Source of the DNA: Nitrospirillum amazonense
GTDB lineage: Bacteria; Pseudomonadota; Alphaproteobacteria; Azospirillales; Azospirillaceae
DNA length: 64,000 nucleotides
Reading direction: 5' to 3'
NCBI RefSeq assembly: GCF_007828045.1
Contig: NZ_VITN01000028.1
Coordinates: 1-64,000 of the forward strand
The position numbers were made by a program, and so were the translations under genes. The notes under the pieces are model-generated. The model had not been told where the DNA came from. It did no database searches and worked only from the letters and a program-made list of their open reading frames with translations. This document shows positions 9,771-16,439 of this stretch, one piece after another (the first letter of the stretch is position 1; the number at the start of each line of letters is the position of its first letter).

Positions 9771-9986
9771 TCAGGGATGAGAAGTGTAATGGGTGAAGAC
9801 GGCGGCGACGCCGCCCAGGACGATGACGTAGATGGCCAGGTCGAACAGCGGCCGGTGCCAGACCAGGCGATAGGCGCCCACCAGGCGCAGCCCCCAGCGC
9901 ACGGCCATGGAGATGAGGAAGGCGACCACGCCCCAGACCAGCAGGGGAGAGACGAAGACGCCGTGAATGTCCATTTCGCCGATCAT
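9771..9986 (-). CDS. DUF1656 small membrane protein (AaeX-like)
   Basis: A 71-residue protein with two hydrophobic helices (LLVWGVVAFLISMAVRW and FDLAIYVIVLGGVAAVF). It begins MIGEMDIHGVFVSPL, the conserved N-terminus of DUF1656/AaeX proteins that accompany AaeA/AaeB-type pumps. The start codon overlaps the stop of the FUSC gene in an ATGA, and 19 bases separate its stop from the HlyD start, so it is translated as part of the pump operon. Its exact role in the pump is unknown even in characterised relatives. Confidence 0.9.
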   Translation of the reverse strand: MIGEMDIHGVFVSPLLVWGVVAFLISMAVRWGLRLVGAYRLVWHRPLFDLAIYVIVLGGVAAVFTHYTSHP

Positions 9987-12073
9987 GCGGCCAGGCTTTC
10001 TTCCGGGGTGGGAACGGCGGGTGTGGGCGGCGGCAGGTCGGGCATGCCGTCCGACAGGGCCCGGCGGATACCGGCCAAGGCCAGTAGCGCCTGGCGCGGC
10101 TTGCGGCCGGACAGGGGCATCAGCGCCGCCAGGGCGGCGTCGATGTCGCCCAGCAATTCCGGCGCGGGCGGGCGCGGGGCACCGGCGCGGCAGACCGCCC
10201 GGTAATGGTCGGCCAGCTGGGACAGCGCCCCGTCCACCGCCGCCCGCGCCCGCACAGGCAGGGCCCGTTCCACCCCGCGCAACTCCAGCACGTTCATGCC
10301 CGTGCGGATGTCGGCCAGGGCATCGGCGGCCGCGATTTCCGACCCCGGGGGCAGGGCGGCCAGGCGCGGCACCAGCAGGCCCATGCGGTCCAGCAGCTTG
10401 CCGGCGAACACGGGACGCAGGCCGCCGTCGGGGGCGGGGGTGCGGGTGTCGGCCACGGCCCGGATGTCGTACCAGCAGGCGCGCAGGATTCGCCGGGCGC
10501 CCCATTCCGCGCCCACCGCGCGCACCAGCGCCGTCATCAGCCCAGCGAACCCCATGCCCAGTACCAGCGCCAAAGCGCTGTTGAGGTAGGAGGCGAAGTC
10601 GGCGCTGTAGGTATTGCTTAGGCCGGCCAGGGTGGGCAGGGTGGCGCCCACCGCCAGGGCCCGGCCGGCCAGGCGCGGATTGGCGATGACGCGGCCCAGC
10701 AACAGGAACATGGGCCCCAGGGCGAAGGCCAGCATCACGAAGCCGTCGATGTGCGGCATGATGGCGAAGATGTAGATGCCGGCCAGCACCGCGGCCACGG
10801 CGTTGTACAGCGCGAAGTCCAGGATGGCCGGCACCGGGTTGTCCTGCGCGGCGAAGAAACAGCAGGCGACGGCCGCCATTTCCAGGGCGATGGCACCATC
10901 CGCCCATTCCGTGCCGATCCAGAAGGCGCTGCCCAGCAGGATGGTGATGGCGGCGCCCGCCCCAGACCACAGGGCCATGCCCAGGTCCCGGTGCATCACC
11001 ACCTCCGCCCCCGCCCGACCGCCCCGGCGGCGGCGCACCTTGGGGCCATGCCCGCCGCTGATTATATACAGGCGCAGGTCGCGGCAATCCTGCAGCGCGT
11101 CCATCAGGTCCTTCAGCCGCGTCAGCAGGTTCAGGGTCAGCACGTCGCGCCAGTCGGCCGGCGCCGTGCGCAGCGCCGCGATGCGGGCGCGCAAATCCGC
11201 CGTGCGGTCCGCCGGCGCCTCTACGTCCGCCACCCAGTCGCCGACATCGGCCAGCAACGCCTCCAGCGCCGCCGGCAGCGGTCGGCCGTCGGCTTTCAAG
11301 GCGCGAACGCGGTCGCCCAGGCCCGACAGGATGGGCAGCAGCATGACCAGGCGCTGGCGCAGTTGCCGCACCTCCTGGCTCATGCCGTGCAGGTGGCTGG
11401 TGTCGTAATCCAGGTGGGTGGCCATCATCTGCAGCTCGACCGCGTCAGCGGCCAGGCGCCGCCGGTCGGAACGGGTGGCCGCCGTTTCCTCCGCCCCGGC
11501 CAGGGCGTCGCGCGCCCAGCGGGTGACGTCGGCCGCGAAGGCGTCGATGCGATCACTGACCACGGGCCCGATGCCGCGCGGGAAGATGACGCTGCCGATG
11601 ACCGTGGCGCAAAGGATGCCGACGGTGATCTCCTCCACCCGGGCCAGGGCCGCGTCGAAGACTGTGCCGGGATCGGTGACAGTGGGAAAACCAATCAGGG
11701 CTGTGCTGTAGGCCGCCAGCATGAAGACGTAGCTGCGCGGCGTGCGGTCCAGCAAGGCCAGGGTCAGGCAGGCCATGGTCCACAGCGCCATGGCCACGCA
11801 CAGCAGGGGTGGGGCGTCCACCAGGTTGGGGATGATGGCCACCGTGGCCACGGCGCCGATGACGGTGCCCAGCACGCGGAACACACCCTTCGACCGCATG
11901 GCGCCGGCCAGCGGCTGCGACACGATGAAGACCGTGCCCGCCGCCCAGTAGGGACGCGGCAGGTCCAGGCTGAACCCAATATACAAGGCCGCCAGGGCGG
12001 CGGTGGCCGTCTTGGCGGCGAACATCCAGTCACCGGCGCCCTTGGAGGGCCCCTTGAGCCAGGCGGCGGTCAC
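9983..12073 (-). CDS. FUSC-family inner-membrane efflux protein (AaeB-like)
   Basis: A 696-residue protein with two hydrophobic blocks, each of several helices (about residues 15-165 and 360-520), separated by a soluble segment and followed by a cytoplasmic tail. This duplicated layout and phrases such as PRPYWAAGTVFIVSQPLAGAMRSKG are typical of the FUSC/AaeB family, the transport subunit of aromatic-acid efflux pumps. It starts by overlapping the marR stop (ATGA) and ends by overlapping the DUF1656 start (ATGA), so all four genes form one tightly coupled unit. The substrate is not given by the sequence; regulation by MarR suggests a phenolic or weak-acid inducer. Confidence 0.88.
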   Translation of the reverse strand: MTAAWLKGPSKGAGDWMFAAKTATAALAALYIGFSLDLPRPYWAAGTVFIVSQPLAGAMRSKGVFRVLGTVIGAVATVAIIPNLVDAPPLLCVAMALWTMACLTLALLDRTPRSYVFMLAAYSTALIGFPTVTDPGTVFDAALARVEEITVGILCATVIGSVIFPRGIGPVVSDRIDAFAADVTRWARDALAGAEETAATRSDRRRLAADAVELQMMATHLDYDTSHLHGMSQEVRQLRQRLVMLLPILSGLGDRVRALKADGRPLPAALEALLADVGDWVADVEAPADRTADLRARIAALRTAPADWRDVLTLNLLTRLKDLMDALQDCRDLRLYIISGGHGPKVRRRRGGRAGAEVVMHRDLGMALWSGAGAAITILLGSAFWIGTEWADGAIALEMAAVACCFFAAQDNPVPAILDFALYNAVAAVLAGIYIFAIMPHIDGFVMLAFALGPMFLLLGRVIANPRLAGRALAVGATLPTLAGLSNTYSADFASYLNSALALVLGMGFAGLMTALVRAVGAEWGARRILRACWYDIRAVADTRTPAPDGGLRPVFAGKLLDRMGLLVPRLAALPPGSEIAAADALADIRTGMNVLELRGVERALPVRARAAVDGALSQLADHYRAVCRAGAPRPPAPELLGDIDAALAALMPLSGRKPRQALLALAGIRRALSDGMPDLPPPTPAVPTPEESLAA

Positions 12074-12561
12074 GGCGCGTCTCCCTCGGTGCCGTCCTTG
12101 GCGCCCGGGGACCGGCCCAGGGCGCGTTCAACGGCCGCGAAGACGGTCAGCGCGGTTTCCAGCTGCTCCGGCGTCACCTCCGCCAGCAGGCGCCGGCGCA
12201 TGTCGTCCAGCGCGTCATCCAGCCGGAGGGCCAGCGTGCGCCCCTCGCCCGTCAGGTGCACGGTCTTCACCCGCCGGTCGCGCGGGTCGCTGCGGCGTTC
12301 CAACAGGCCGTCCCTTTCCAGCATGTCCACCAGCCGCACCAGCGAGGGGCCTTCCACGCCCACGTGATCTGCCAGCTGGCCTTGGCGGATGCCGTCGCCC
12401 AACCGGGCCAGCACCACCAGCGGCAGGGCCGTCGCCTCGGACTGGCCATAGGCCTTCAACGCCGCGTCCGCCTCCCGCCGCCAACACCGCGCGATATAGC
12501 ACAGCGTCAGGCCGAAGGCGCGATGCCGGGGGGGAATGGGAAGGGGGGCGGTTTGTTCCAT
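12070..12561 (-). CDS. MarR-family transcriptional regulator of the efflux operon
   Basis: A 163-residue winged-helix protein. Residues about 55-110 give the MarR recognition region (GQLADHVGVEGPSLVRLVDMLERDGL followed by the wing RSDPRDRRVKTVHLT). It is the first gene of the efflux operon and overlaps the FUSC gene by 4 bases. The start codon lies 10 bases from an inverted repeat of the MarR-operator type, so it most likely represses its own operon and is released by a small phenolic ligand. The ligand is not identifiable here. Confidence 0.9.
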   Translation of the reverse strand: MEQTAPLPIPPRHRAFGLTLCYIARCWRREADAALKAYGQSEATALPLVVLARLGDGIRQGQLADHVGVEGPSLVRLVDMLERDGLLERRSDPRDRRVKTVHLTGEGRTLALRLDDALDDMRRRLLAEVTPEQLETALTVFAAVERALGRSPGAKDGTEGDAP

Positions 12562-12570
12562 ACCAAGAAT

Positions 12571-12590
12571 ATTAGAATCCTAATGATTAG
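12571..12590. promoter_or_regulatory. Candidate MarR operator (overlapping inverted repeats)
   Basis: ATTAG-AATC-CTAAT (12571-12584) is an inverted repeat and overlaps CTAAT-G-ATTAG (12580-12590), so three ATTAG half-sites alternate in orientation. It lies 10-30 bases upstream of the marR start, in the only AT-rich stretch of the neighbourhood, where the promoter must be. This placement fits autorepression by the first gene of the operon. Confidence 0.6.
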
Positions 12591-12651
12591 CGTTAAAACG
12601 TTCATAAGTGGGAACCAGATCTGCGCCGACGTGATGGCGCCGCCTGCAACT

Positions 12652-12699
12652 GGGGGAGAGGCGAGAGGGGGGAGTGGGGGAAAGGTGAGAGGAGGGAGG
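12652..12699 (+). other. G-rich polypurine tract with quadruplex-type G runs
   Basis: A nearly pure purine stretch contains G5, G6, G5 and a final G3 run separated by 10, 3 and 13 bases, enough to suggest an intrastrand G-quadruplex on the plus strand. It sits between the MarR operator and the end of the 101-residue gene, in a 237-base interval without any convincing gene. Confidence 0.35.
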
Positions 12700-12798
12700 C
12701 GCAACGGAAGCGGTGTCACCGCCACTGATGAAGGTATGTGCCAACATACCACTTATGATTGCCTGGGAACCAGACGCCTACTTGTCCCTTCGGCGCGC

Positions 12799-13104
12799 CT
12801 ATCCCTTCGGACAGCGGGCTTTACGCCCGAATGGCGGGTCTGACTTGTAAGGGACCGGCCAGCGCGGCGCGGCGGTCAGTGCCAACGCCGCCTGCTCCAG
12901 CCGGTCGGCATTCAGGAAACGATGCGCCCGGGCAGCGACCCCAATATGGGCGGCAGCGGCCCGGCGCAGGCGGTGGCTGGGGGCTGTCCGCGCCACCACG
13001 GCCAGCCCGTCCAGGCCGCGCACCACCAGGTCCAGGAACGTGTCGTGCCGTGCCAACTGGGCCAATTGCCAGTAAAACTGTGTGGTGCGCTCAAGACGGG
13101 TCAT
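12799..13104 (-). CDS. Hypothetical 101-residue basic protein near a CI-like repressor
   Basis: I do not recognise this protein. It is predicted to be mostly helical (ERTTQFYWQLAQLARHDTFL, then several Ala/Arg-rich helices) with a basic C-terminal tail. A strong AGGAGG lies about five bases before the ATG, and the frame is open through GC-rich codons, which support a real gene. It lies downstream of the S24-type repressor on the same strand, and a perfect 7-7-7 inverted repeat (13220-13240) sits 116 bases before its start, so it may be a target of that repressor. It could be a small prophage-derived protein. Confidence 0.5.
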   Translation of the reverse strand: MTRLERTTQFYWQLAQLARHDTFLDLVVRGLDGLAVVARTAPSHRLRRAAAAHIGVAARAHRFLNADRLEQAALALTAAPRWPVPYKSDPPFGRKARCPKG

Positions 13105-13219
13105 CAGCCTCCTCCACAGGGAAAGGGCTCCTCAGGCGGTCAGCGCTTGGGGAAGGGGAACATCGGCGGAACAGCCGCTGTCCTGACGGTGCCTGAACGG
13201 CAACCGCCCGTCAATTCAT

Positions 13220-13240
13220 AAGTTGCTTCTATGGCAACTT
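13220..13240. promoter_or_regulatory. Operator-like inverted repeat AAGTTGC-N7-GCAACTT
   Basis: AAGTTGC (13220-13226) and GCAACTT (13234-13240) are perfect inverted copies separated by seven bases. The half-site AAGTTGC also occurs twice in the divergent promoter region of the repressor (13954 and 14010). The site lies between the stop of the repressor and the start of the 101-residue gene, where it could control the latter. Confidence 0.55.
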
Positions 13241-13262
13241 GCGCACCGAAGACGGGTGGCGT

Positions 13263-13946
13263 TCAGAGGCGACGGCCCACCCAGACGACACGGCCGATGA
13301 TGTCGATGTCGGCCGCCGCTCGCTCATAGACGCGGTGATGCGGATTGTCGGAGCGGATTTCAACCAGGGGCGGATGGCTGCCCATGATCAGTTCCAGCCG
13401 CTTTATCACCACGCCCTGTCCATCCCACAGGGCGAAGATCCCGGGGGGCGAGGGGGACTGGTCCGCCAGGTTGACCATGACCCGGTCGCCGGGCAGCAGG
13501 GTGGGCTCCATGCCGTCACCCCGCACCTCCACGATGCGCACGGCGGCAGGCCGTACCTGCAATTCGGCGGAAAGATAGCTGGCGGGGAAGCGCCAGGGGG
13601 CGATGGTCTCATCTTCGCGGAAGCTCTGCGGCTTGCCTCCATGGCCGGCCAGGAAGCCGCCGCGCCGGTCACCGTAGATATCGACCTCCGCCACCTCGAC
13701 AGACGCGTCGTCCTGTCCCCAGTCGGGCGGGGCCGACGTTACCGTTATCGGCTCCAGCAATTCCGCCACACCGCAGCCCAGGCTGGCGGCGATCGCCATC
13801 ATGCGCTGCTGCGACAGGCGCGTGCGGCCGGATTCCAGCTTGGAGATCACCGTCTTGTCGGTGCCGATCAGGGCGCCCAGCTGTTCCTGGGTCATCCTTT
13901 TGGCTTCACGAAGTTCTCGGATACGGTTGGGTGGGCGGTCCATCAT
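13263..13946 (-). CDS. CI/LexA-type repressor: XRE helix-turn-helix plus S24 peptidase-like domain
   Basis: A 227-residue protein. Residues about 5-65 are an XRE helix-turn-helix (IRELREAKRMTQEQLGALIGTDKTVISKLE). A linker leads to a C-terminal S24/LexA-like domain with VRGDGMEPTLLPGDRVMVN, where the Ser/Lys dyad is replaced: the usual GxSMxP Ser is Gly in GDGMEP. Self-cleavage may therefore be lost, although the fold is kept. The start is taken at 13946 (or 13943), because the longer frame to 14030 would run through the operator region. It is divergent from a small Cro-like gene, which gives the layout of a phage immunity switch. The absence of other phage genes suggests a remnant or a domesticated regulator. 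Confidence 0.85.
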   Translation of the reverse strand: MMDRPPNRIRELREAKRMTQEQLGALIGTDKTVISKLESGRTRLSQQRMMAIAASLGCGVAELLEPITVTSAPPDWGQDDASVEVAEVDIYGDRRGGFLAGHGGKPQSFREDETIAPWRFPASYLSAELQVRPAAVRIVEVRGDGMEPTLLPGDRVMVNLADQSPSPPGIFALWDGQGVVIKRLELIMGSHPPLVEIRSDNPHHRVYERAAADIDIIGRVVWVGRRL

Positions 13947-13948
13947 GA

Positions 13949-14017
13949 CAACGAAGTTGCCACAGCGGCTACCAATCGTCAGTCGCCATGCGGGCAACGC
14001 GTTGACAGAAAGTTGCC
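13949..14017. promoter_or_regulatory. Divergent promoter/operator region of the CI/Cro-like pair
   Basis: The 90-base interval between the repressor and the Cro-like gene contains AAGTTGCC at 13954-13961 and again at 14010-14017, the palindrome CAAC-GAA-GTTG (13949-13959) and CAACGCGTTG (13995-14004). A TTGACA (14002-14007) is a good -35 for the plus-strand gene and overlaps both the palindrome and the second half-site, so binding there would block transcription of the Cro-like gene. Confidence 0.5.
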
Positions 14018-14036
14018 TATTCGGCACCATTCATCC

Positions 14037-14231
14037 ATGACGCTCGCCGACTATCTCCAGGCGCGTGGCCTCACCGCCGCCGAGTTCGCCCGCCGCATCG
14101 GACGCAGCCGTTCCACCGTCGCCCGGTGGTGCACCGGCCAGCGCCACCCCGACGCCGCCGCCATGCGGGCCATCATGGACGAGACCCAGGGGGCGGTGAT
14201 GCCGAATGATTTTTTCAGCACCGCGACTTAG
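14037..14231 (+). CDS. Small Cro-like helix-turn-helix protein
   Basis: A 64-residue protein consisting almost only of a helix-turn-helix: MTLADYLQARGLTAAEFARR with recognition helix SRSTVARWCTGQ. It is divergent from the CI-like repressor, as cro is from cI in lambdoid phages. There is no Shine-Dalgarno sequence before the ATG, and the TTGACA at 14002-14007 would place the transcription start very close to the start codon, so the mRNA may be leaderless; this is an inference. Its stop lies 9 bases from the convergent BKACE gene. Confidence 0.75.
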   Translation: MTLADYLQARGLTAAEFARRIGRSRSTVARWCTGQRHPDAAAMRAIMDETQGAVMPNDFFSTAT

Positions 14232-14239
14232 GGCGCGGG

Positions 14240-15076
14240 TCAACCGAACCGCGCCCGCACCCCGTCCGCCGTGGCCACCGGGCGCCCCATGAGGCGGCTG
14301 CCTTGGGCGGCGGCGGCCACGAGGGCGGCGTTGTCGGGGGCCAGAGTGCCGTCCGGCAAGTGCAGGTTGTTCTCGAAGCCCACGCGGATGTGTCCGCCCA
14401 GGCCGGCAGCGGTCAGCACGCAGGCGTTCTCCCGCCGGCCGAAGGCGCAGACGGCCCAGGGCACGTCGCCGGTGTTGTCATCGGGCGCGTCGGCGACGGG
14501 CGCCACGAAGGGCAGAAGGTCGCGCGGGTCGCTGACCTGGCCGGCGGTATAGCGGCCCAGGACGTACAGCAGGAAGTGCGGCACCTCCGGCACCACGCCG
14601 CGCCGGCGCAGATCATGCCAACGCAGCAGGTCGTCACGGGAATAAAGGATGGTCTGCACCATGATCCGCTCCCGCGCCAGCCAGGCGAAGAAGTCGGCGG
14701 CCTCTTTCTCATGCGCGGCGTCCGGAGCCAGCTCACGGATGGCGAGCGACACCGCCTCAGGCCTTAACGCGCGGATGACGGCCATCTGATGGGGCGGATG
14801 GTAGATGCCGGCGGCTTCCGTCGTGACCTGGATGACCAGGCGGTCGCCCACGGCTTGGCGCACGGCCGCCGTGGCGGCGGCATAGGCATCGGCGTCCAGC
14901 AGGTGGCGGCCCTGGCTGTCCCGCACGTGCATGTGGATCATGGCCGCACCCGCCTCCAGACAGGCGGCGGCGTCCTGGGCGATGTCCGCCGAGTCCAGGG
15001 GAATGGCCGGATGGTCGGTCTTCAGCCGGCGGGCGCCGTTGGGCGCTACGGTCAAGATCACGGGATCGGCGTTCAT
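14240..15076 (-). CDS. BKACE-family (DUF849) beta-keto acid cleavage enzyme
   Basis: A 278-residue TIM-barrel protein of the BKACE family, zinc enzymes that cleave a beta-keto acid with acetyl-CoA to give acetoacetate and a new acyl-CoA (3-keto-5-aminohexanoate cleavage enzyme is the prototype). Visible signatures are the N-terminal ILTVAPNGARR, the metal-binding MIHMHVRD and the C-terminal GGHIRVGFENNLHLPDG. I start it at 15076 (MNADPVILTV), because the longer frame would overlap the regulator gene. It is the last gene of the operon with an ABC transporter, kinase and sigma-54 activator, so its substrate is probably what the transporter imports. The exact beta-keto acid cannot be read from the sequence. 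Confidence 0.88.
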   Translation of the reverse strand: MNADPVILTVAPNGARRLKTDHPAIPLDSADIAQDAAACLEAGAAMIHMHVRDSQGRHLLDADAYAAATAAVRQAVGDRLVIQVTTEAAGIYHPPHQMAVIRALRPEAVSLAIRELAPDAAHEKEAADFFAWLARERIMVQTILYSRDDLLRWHDLRRRGVVPEVPHFLLYVLGRYTAGQVSDPRDLLPFVAPVADAPDDNTGDVPWAVCAFGRRENACVLTAAGLGGHIRVGFENNLHLPDGTLAPDNAALVAAAAQGSRLMGRPVATADGVRARFG

Positions 15077-15089
15077 TCGGTGCCCCAAT

Positions 15090-16439
15090 TCATTCCGCGC
15101 CGCCAATATTCAGGCGTTTCATCTTGTCGTACAGCGTCTTGCGCGGCACGCCCAGCGTTTCCGCGGCGCGCGTCACCTGGCCGCCGCTGGCGCGCAGGGC
15201 CTCGGTGATCAGGTGGCGTTCCACCCCGTCCAGGATGTCGGCCAAAGGGGCGTTCGCGCTTGTTCCACCCTCGACGGCCGCCGCCCCATCCTCCGCCAAT
15301 CCCAGCACATGGCGATCGGCGGCGTTGCGCAGCTCGCGCACATTGCCGGGCCAGTCCTTCAGCATCAGGGCACGCAGCAGGGCCGGCGTGGGCTCGGCAT
15401 AAGGCCGGCGGAAGCGGGCCGCCGCCTGCAAGGCGAAGTGCTGGAACAGCAGGGGGATGTCCTCCCGCCGCTCGCGCAAGGGGGGCAGGGTGAGCGTGAC
15501 GACGCTCAGCCGGTAATAGAGGTCGGCGCGGAACCGGCCGGCGTTGGCCAGGTCCAGCAGGTTTTCCTTGGTGGCGGCCACCACGCGCAGGTCCACCGCC
15601 ACCCGGTCGTTGCCACCCAGCCGTTCCAGCGCCCGGTCCTGCAGCACCCGTAGCAGCTTGACCTGCAGGGCCAGCGGCATGCTCTCGATCTCATCCAGGA
15701 ACAGGGTGCCGCGATGGGCGTATTCGATCTTGCCCACCCGGCGCTTGGCGGCCCCGGTGAAGGCGCCGGCCTCATGCCCGAACATCTCGCTTTCGAACAT
15801 GCTGTCCGGGATGGCGCCGCAATTCACGGCGACGAAGGGAAATGCGGCCCGCGGCCCGCCCTCGTGCAGCGCTCGGGCCACCTGTTCCTTGCCCGTACCC
15901 GTTTCGCCCAGCACCAGCACATCCACGTCGGTGCCGGCCAGGTCCGCCACCAGGCGGCGGGTGCGCACCAGGGCCGGACTTTGCCCCAGCAGGTGGTTTT
16001 CCACCGCCGCGTTCTGATCCAGGGCCTGGCGCAGGCGCCGGTTCTCCCGCACAAAGGCGCGCTTTTCCAGGGCGCGGCGGATCACCTCCACGAAATGCTC
16101 GGTGACGAAAGGCTTCTCGATGAAGTCATAGGCGCCGTCCTGCATGGCGCGCACCGCCATGGAGATGTCGCCCTGGCCGGTGACCAGCACCACCGGCAGC
16201 TCCGCATCTAGCGCCCGCACCCGCGACAGCAGGTCCAGCCCGCTCATTCCCGGGAGGCGGACATCCGTCACCAGGATTCCCGGCGTGTCCGGTGACAGGT
16301 CGGTCAGCGCCGCCTCGGCCGTCGGGTAAGTGGCCACGGCCAAGCCGGCCAGCTCCAGCGTCTGGCGCACGGTCAGGCGAATGATCTCCTCATCATCCAC
16401 GAACAAGACAACGGGTGCGATATCAAGCAGTTGGGTCAT
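15090..16439 (-). CDS. DctD-like sigma-54-dependent response regulator
   Basis: A 449-residue protein with three domains. A receiver (residues about 10-125, phosphorylation Asp in LVTDVRLPG, Lys in EKPF) is followed by an AAA+ sigma-54 activation domain (about 145-380) with Walker A GETGTGKE, the sigma-54 contact loop GAFTGA and arginine-finger region RFRADLYYRL. A Fis-type helix-turn-helix (VTRAAETLGVPRKTLYDKMKRL) ends the protein. The DctD resemblance is strong, including the last helix. The gene overlaps the kinase stop by 17 bases and lies 13 bases upstream of the BKACE gene. A sigma-54 promoter and possible enhancer site lie ahead of the operon (21006-21156), so it probably activates its own operon. 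Confidence 0.92.
   Translation of the reverse strand: MTQLLDIAPVVLFVDDEEIIRLTVRQTLELAGLAVATYPTAEAALTDLSPDTPGILVTDVRLPGMSGLDLLSRVRALDAELPVVLVTGQGDISMAVRAMQDGAYDFIEKPFVTEHFVEVIRRALEKRAFVRENRRLRQALDQNAAVENHLLGQSPALVRTRRLVADLAGTDVDVLVLGETGTGKEQVARALHEGGPRAAFPFVAVNCGAIPDSMFESEMFGHEAGAFTGAAKRRVGKIEYAHRGTLFLDEIESMPLALQVKLLRVLQDRALERLGGNDRVAVDLRVVAATKENLLDLANAGRFRADLYYRLSVVTLTLPPLRERREDIPLLFQHFALQAAARFRRPYAEPTPALLRALMLKDWPGNVRELRNAADRHVLGLAEDGAAAVEGGTSANAPLADILDGVERHLITEALRASGGQVTRAAETLGVPRKTLYDKMKRLNIGGAE

Noticed and set aside
10751-12367. 538-codon plus-strand open frame
   Set aside because: Antisense of the FUSC gene; His/Gln/Arg-rich without domains.
12799-14231. Complete prophage around the CI/Cro-like pair
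   Set aside because: Neighbouring genes on both sides are ordinary chromosomal genes; no integrase, structural gene or attachment site is visible.
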